DNA from: Pagrus major
Taxonomy: Eukaryota > Chordata > Actinopteri > Spariformes > Sparidae
Direction of reading: 5' to 3'
Length of the DNA: 64,000 nucleotides
NCBI RefSeq assembly: GCF_040436345.1
Contig: NC_133230.1
Coordinates: 11,666,197 to 11,730,196 of the forward strand
Both the position numbers and the translations under genes were made by a program. The notes under the pieces are model-generated. The model saw only the letters and a list, made by a program, of their open reading frames with translations. It made no database searches and was not told the origin of the DNA. This document shows, piece by piece, positions 62,289 through 64,000 of the stretch; within the stretch, counting starts at the first letter, position 1; every line of letters begins with the position of its first letter.

Positions 62289-64000
62289 CATCAGAATAAG
62301 TTGCAGCCACTCTACACAGCACTAAACAGCAGACAGACTACTAACTAGCTGGTGAACACAGTGAAGCAACTGGCATCTAAAGAGTTAGTGATTTCCTTCA
62401 GGAGATGGTGGAGAGCTGAACAGGGTTAAAAGAAGTGTGAATATTGGACAGAAACTCCAAATAAATGCTAATGTTGCTCTGTGTCTGCTGGATAAAGGCG
62501 ATTGTTTTCCAGCACAGTGTTGTGTTGGTTTATTTATATATACCATATATATACCGTTTTATTGACAGACGGCTCCTTTAACACCTGACTTTGACAATAT
62601 GCAGTTTAGTATGCACATATGTTGATCCACATCTCACATCTGTCACTTTACATTAGACACAACAATAACTCCCTTCTCACGTGGGATTTGCCTCGAGAGT
62701 GTGCGAGCTTCTCACCAATAAATGTACATTATGCTACCGTATCCATCAAACATCACATAATATAAACTCAGCCTGAGAGCCTTTCAGTTAACTGCTAATT
62801 TACCACCATCTCCAGGACTAAACCATGTGAGTGGAATTTCAAAAGGATCCGTACAGTTTCTGTGGAGTGTAAATAATGTTTTGATGTGAGCCGTCCTCTC
62901 CTGTACGCAGGGCTGCTGTCGGCTCCAGACGCAGACGTGAGAAAGGCTATAAAACACTTCAGGAACAAGTCCACAGAGAGATGTTTACCCTCAGACAGTC
63001 CTCTGATGTAAGCCTGTCTTACAACCTGACAGTCTCACACTTCTGTCAGCTCGCTCTGTGAGTGCATCACTTAGTCTTTTAAGGACTTACATTCAAGAAT
63101 GACTGTATTTTGTCCACGCTGGTTCATTTAAGTCAAATGTATTGTTTTTGGAATGAATTGACCCTTTGCAATGGTTACAAGACACAAACAAGCCATTATG
63201 TTTGGGGACTAAGATACAGTTAAGACGGTGTTTGGATTGACCTGCAGGACAAATGTTTTTTCTGTGACCGCGCTCTGACTGAAAGCCCTCACAGCTCAGT
63301 TATTGTGTGCCTCTGATATCAGTCAATGAGTGTTTACTGAGCACTCGTAACGCCACCTATAATGGTTCTGTGGTATTGATCTATATCCAGAGTGCGTTGG
63401 AAGAAAAGACAGATGGCGAAGATTGTGACACATGAACAAAAAAGAAAGAAAAAAAGAAAGTACGGTGTATTAATCATCATTCATCAGAACAGCTGAGCCA
63501 TCGCTTGAAACACCTGTTGTGTTTATCTTCGCCTGCGTGTCCTCAACTACTGTTTACATCTTAAAGGAGAACAACAACAAAAGAAATCTTATGAGATATA
63601 GTGCAACTCTGAGGAGGCCCTAATAAGATTTTAACGAGGCTTCTCATCAAATTTTAACATAAACTCATATCGGTGATCTCTGTTACTGGCTTGCAAGCTG
63701 TAAAACTCATTTACTCTTCTAAACAGGCTCACAGTTATAAAACCTGAAGCATGAAAACAAACATTTGCCATTTTACGTTGTTTACGTGCTGGAATAATTC
63801 TTCTTCAGTGACTTCCTGCTGTTCTTGCTGGTTGCCTGGCAACCTCACGGTGACAATGAGACTCCGGGAAGTCACCTTGGCAAGAAAGCAAATAACCAAT
63901 TTCCCCAAAGTGTTACACCATTATACTTCTTACCATAACCAAAGAAAGAAAAAAAAAAGAAAAAACGAGAAATGTCACAATTTTTAATAACCTCCACCAT
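62289..64000. other. Right edge: gene-free
   Basis: No gene recognised. 63803-63890 (GACTTCCTGCTGTTCTTGC, then GGTTGCCTGGCAACCTCAC and GAGACTCCGGGAAGTCAC) is an interior fragment of the fish MITE family also present at 40217-40622. Short AAAGAAAG runs occur near 63441-63460. Confidence 0.5.

Overview
The window is vertebrate nuclear DNA, almost certainly from a teleost fish. Genes are split by introns with GT-AG borders. Three of them are readable as EIF3E, TMEM74 and TRHR, which are neighbours in this order and orientation on human 8q23. The rest is dominated by short dispersed transposon families and microsatellites of the kind seen in spiny-rayed fish. Nothing is prokaryotic: no operons, CRISPR arrays, insertion sequences or phage genes were seen. 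The species cannot be named from the sequence.

Layout: (1) 1-4861, minus strand: the 5' part of a small gene I do not recognise, encoding a protein with one membrane segment followed by a lysine/arginine-rich tail; its 3' end is uncertain. (2) 6849-15256, minus strand: a complete 13-exon eif3e gene (446 residues), with several transposon copies and a 17-bp tandem repeat in its introns. (3) 15257-36528: about 21 kb with no convincing cellular gene. It holds microsatellites, LINE and hAT relics, a 110-bp tandem duplication, a nest of transposons at 34.2-36.2 kb, and unique stretches that may be regulatory. In human, EMC2 lies in this interval; no exon resembling it was seen here. (4) 36529-37374, minus strand: tmem74, with its coding sequence in one exon, an upstream non-coding exon and an unusually long glutamate tract. 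(5) 37375-56050: about 19 kb of gene-free, repeat-rich DNA, including a 224-bp inverted-repeat pair at 52.0-53.6 kb. (6) 56051-58604, plus strand: trhr, two coding exons, 400 residues, with all key class A receptor and TRH-binding residues. (7) 58605-64000: 3' flank of trhr and more transposon copies.

The genes do not form a pathway: eif3e is a housekeeping translation factor, tmem74 is linked to autophagy, and trhr is a neuroendocrine receptor. Their shared order is conserved synteny. No new multi-gene system was found. The observations most worth follow-up are the unrecognised membrane protein gene, the missing emc2, the inverted-repeat pair, the nested transposon, and candidate conserved non-coding segments.
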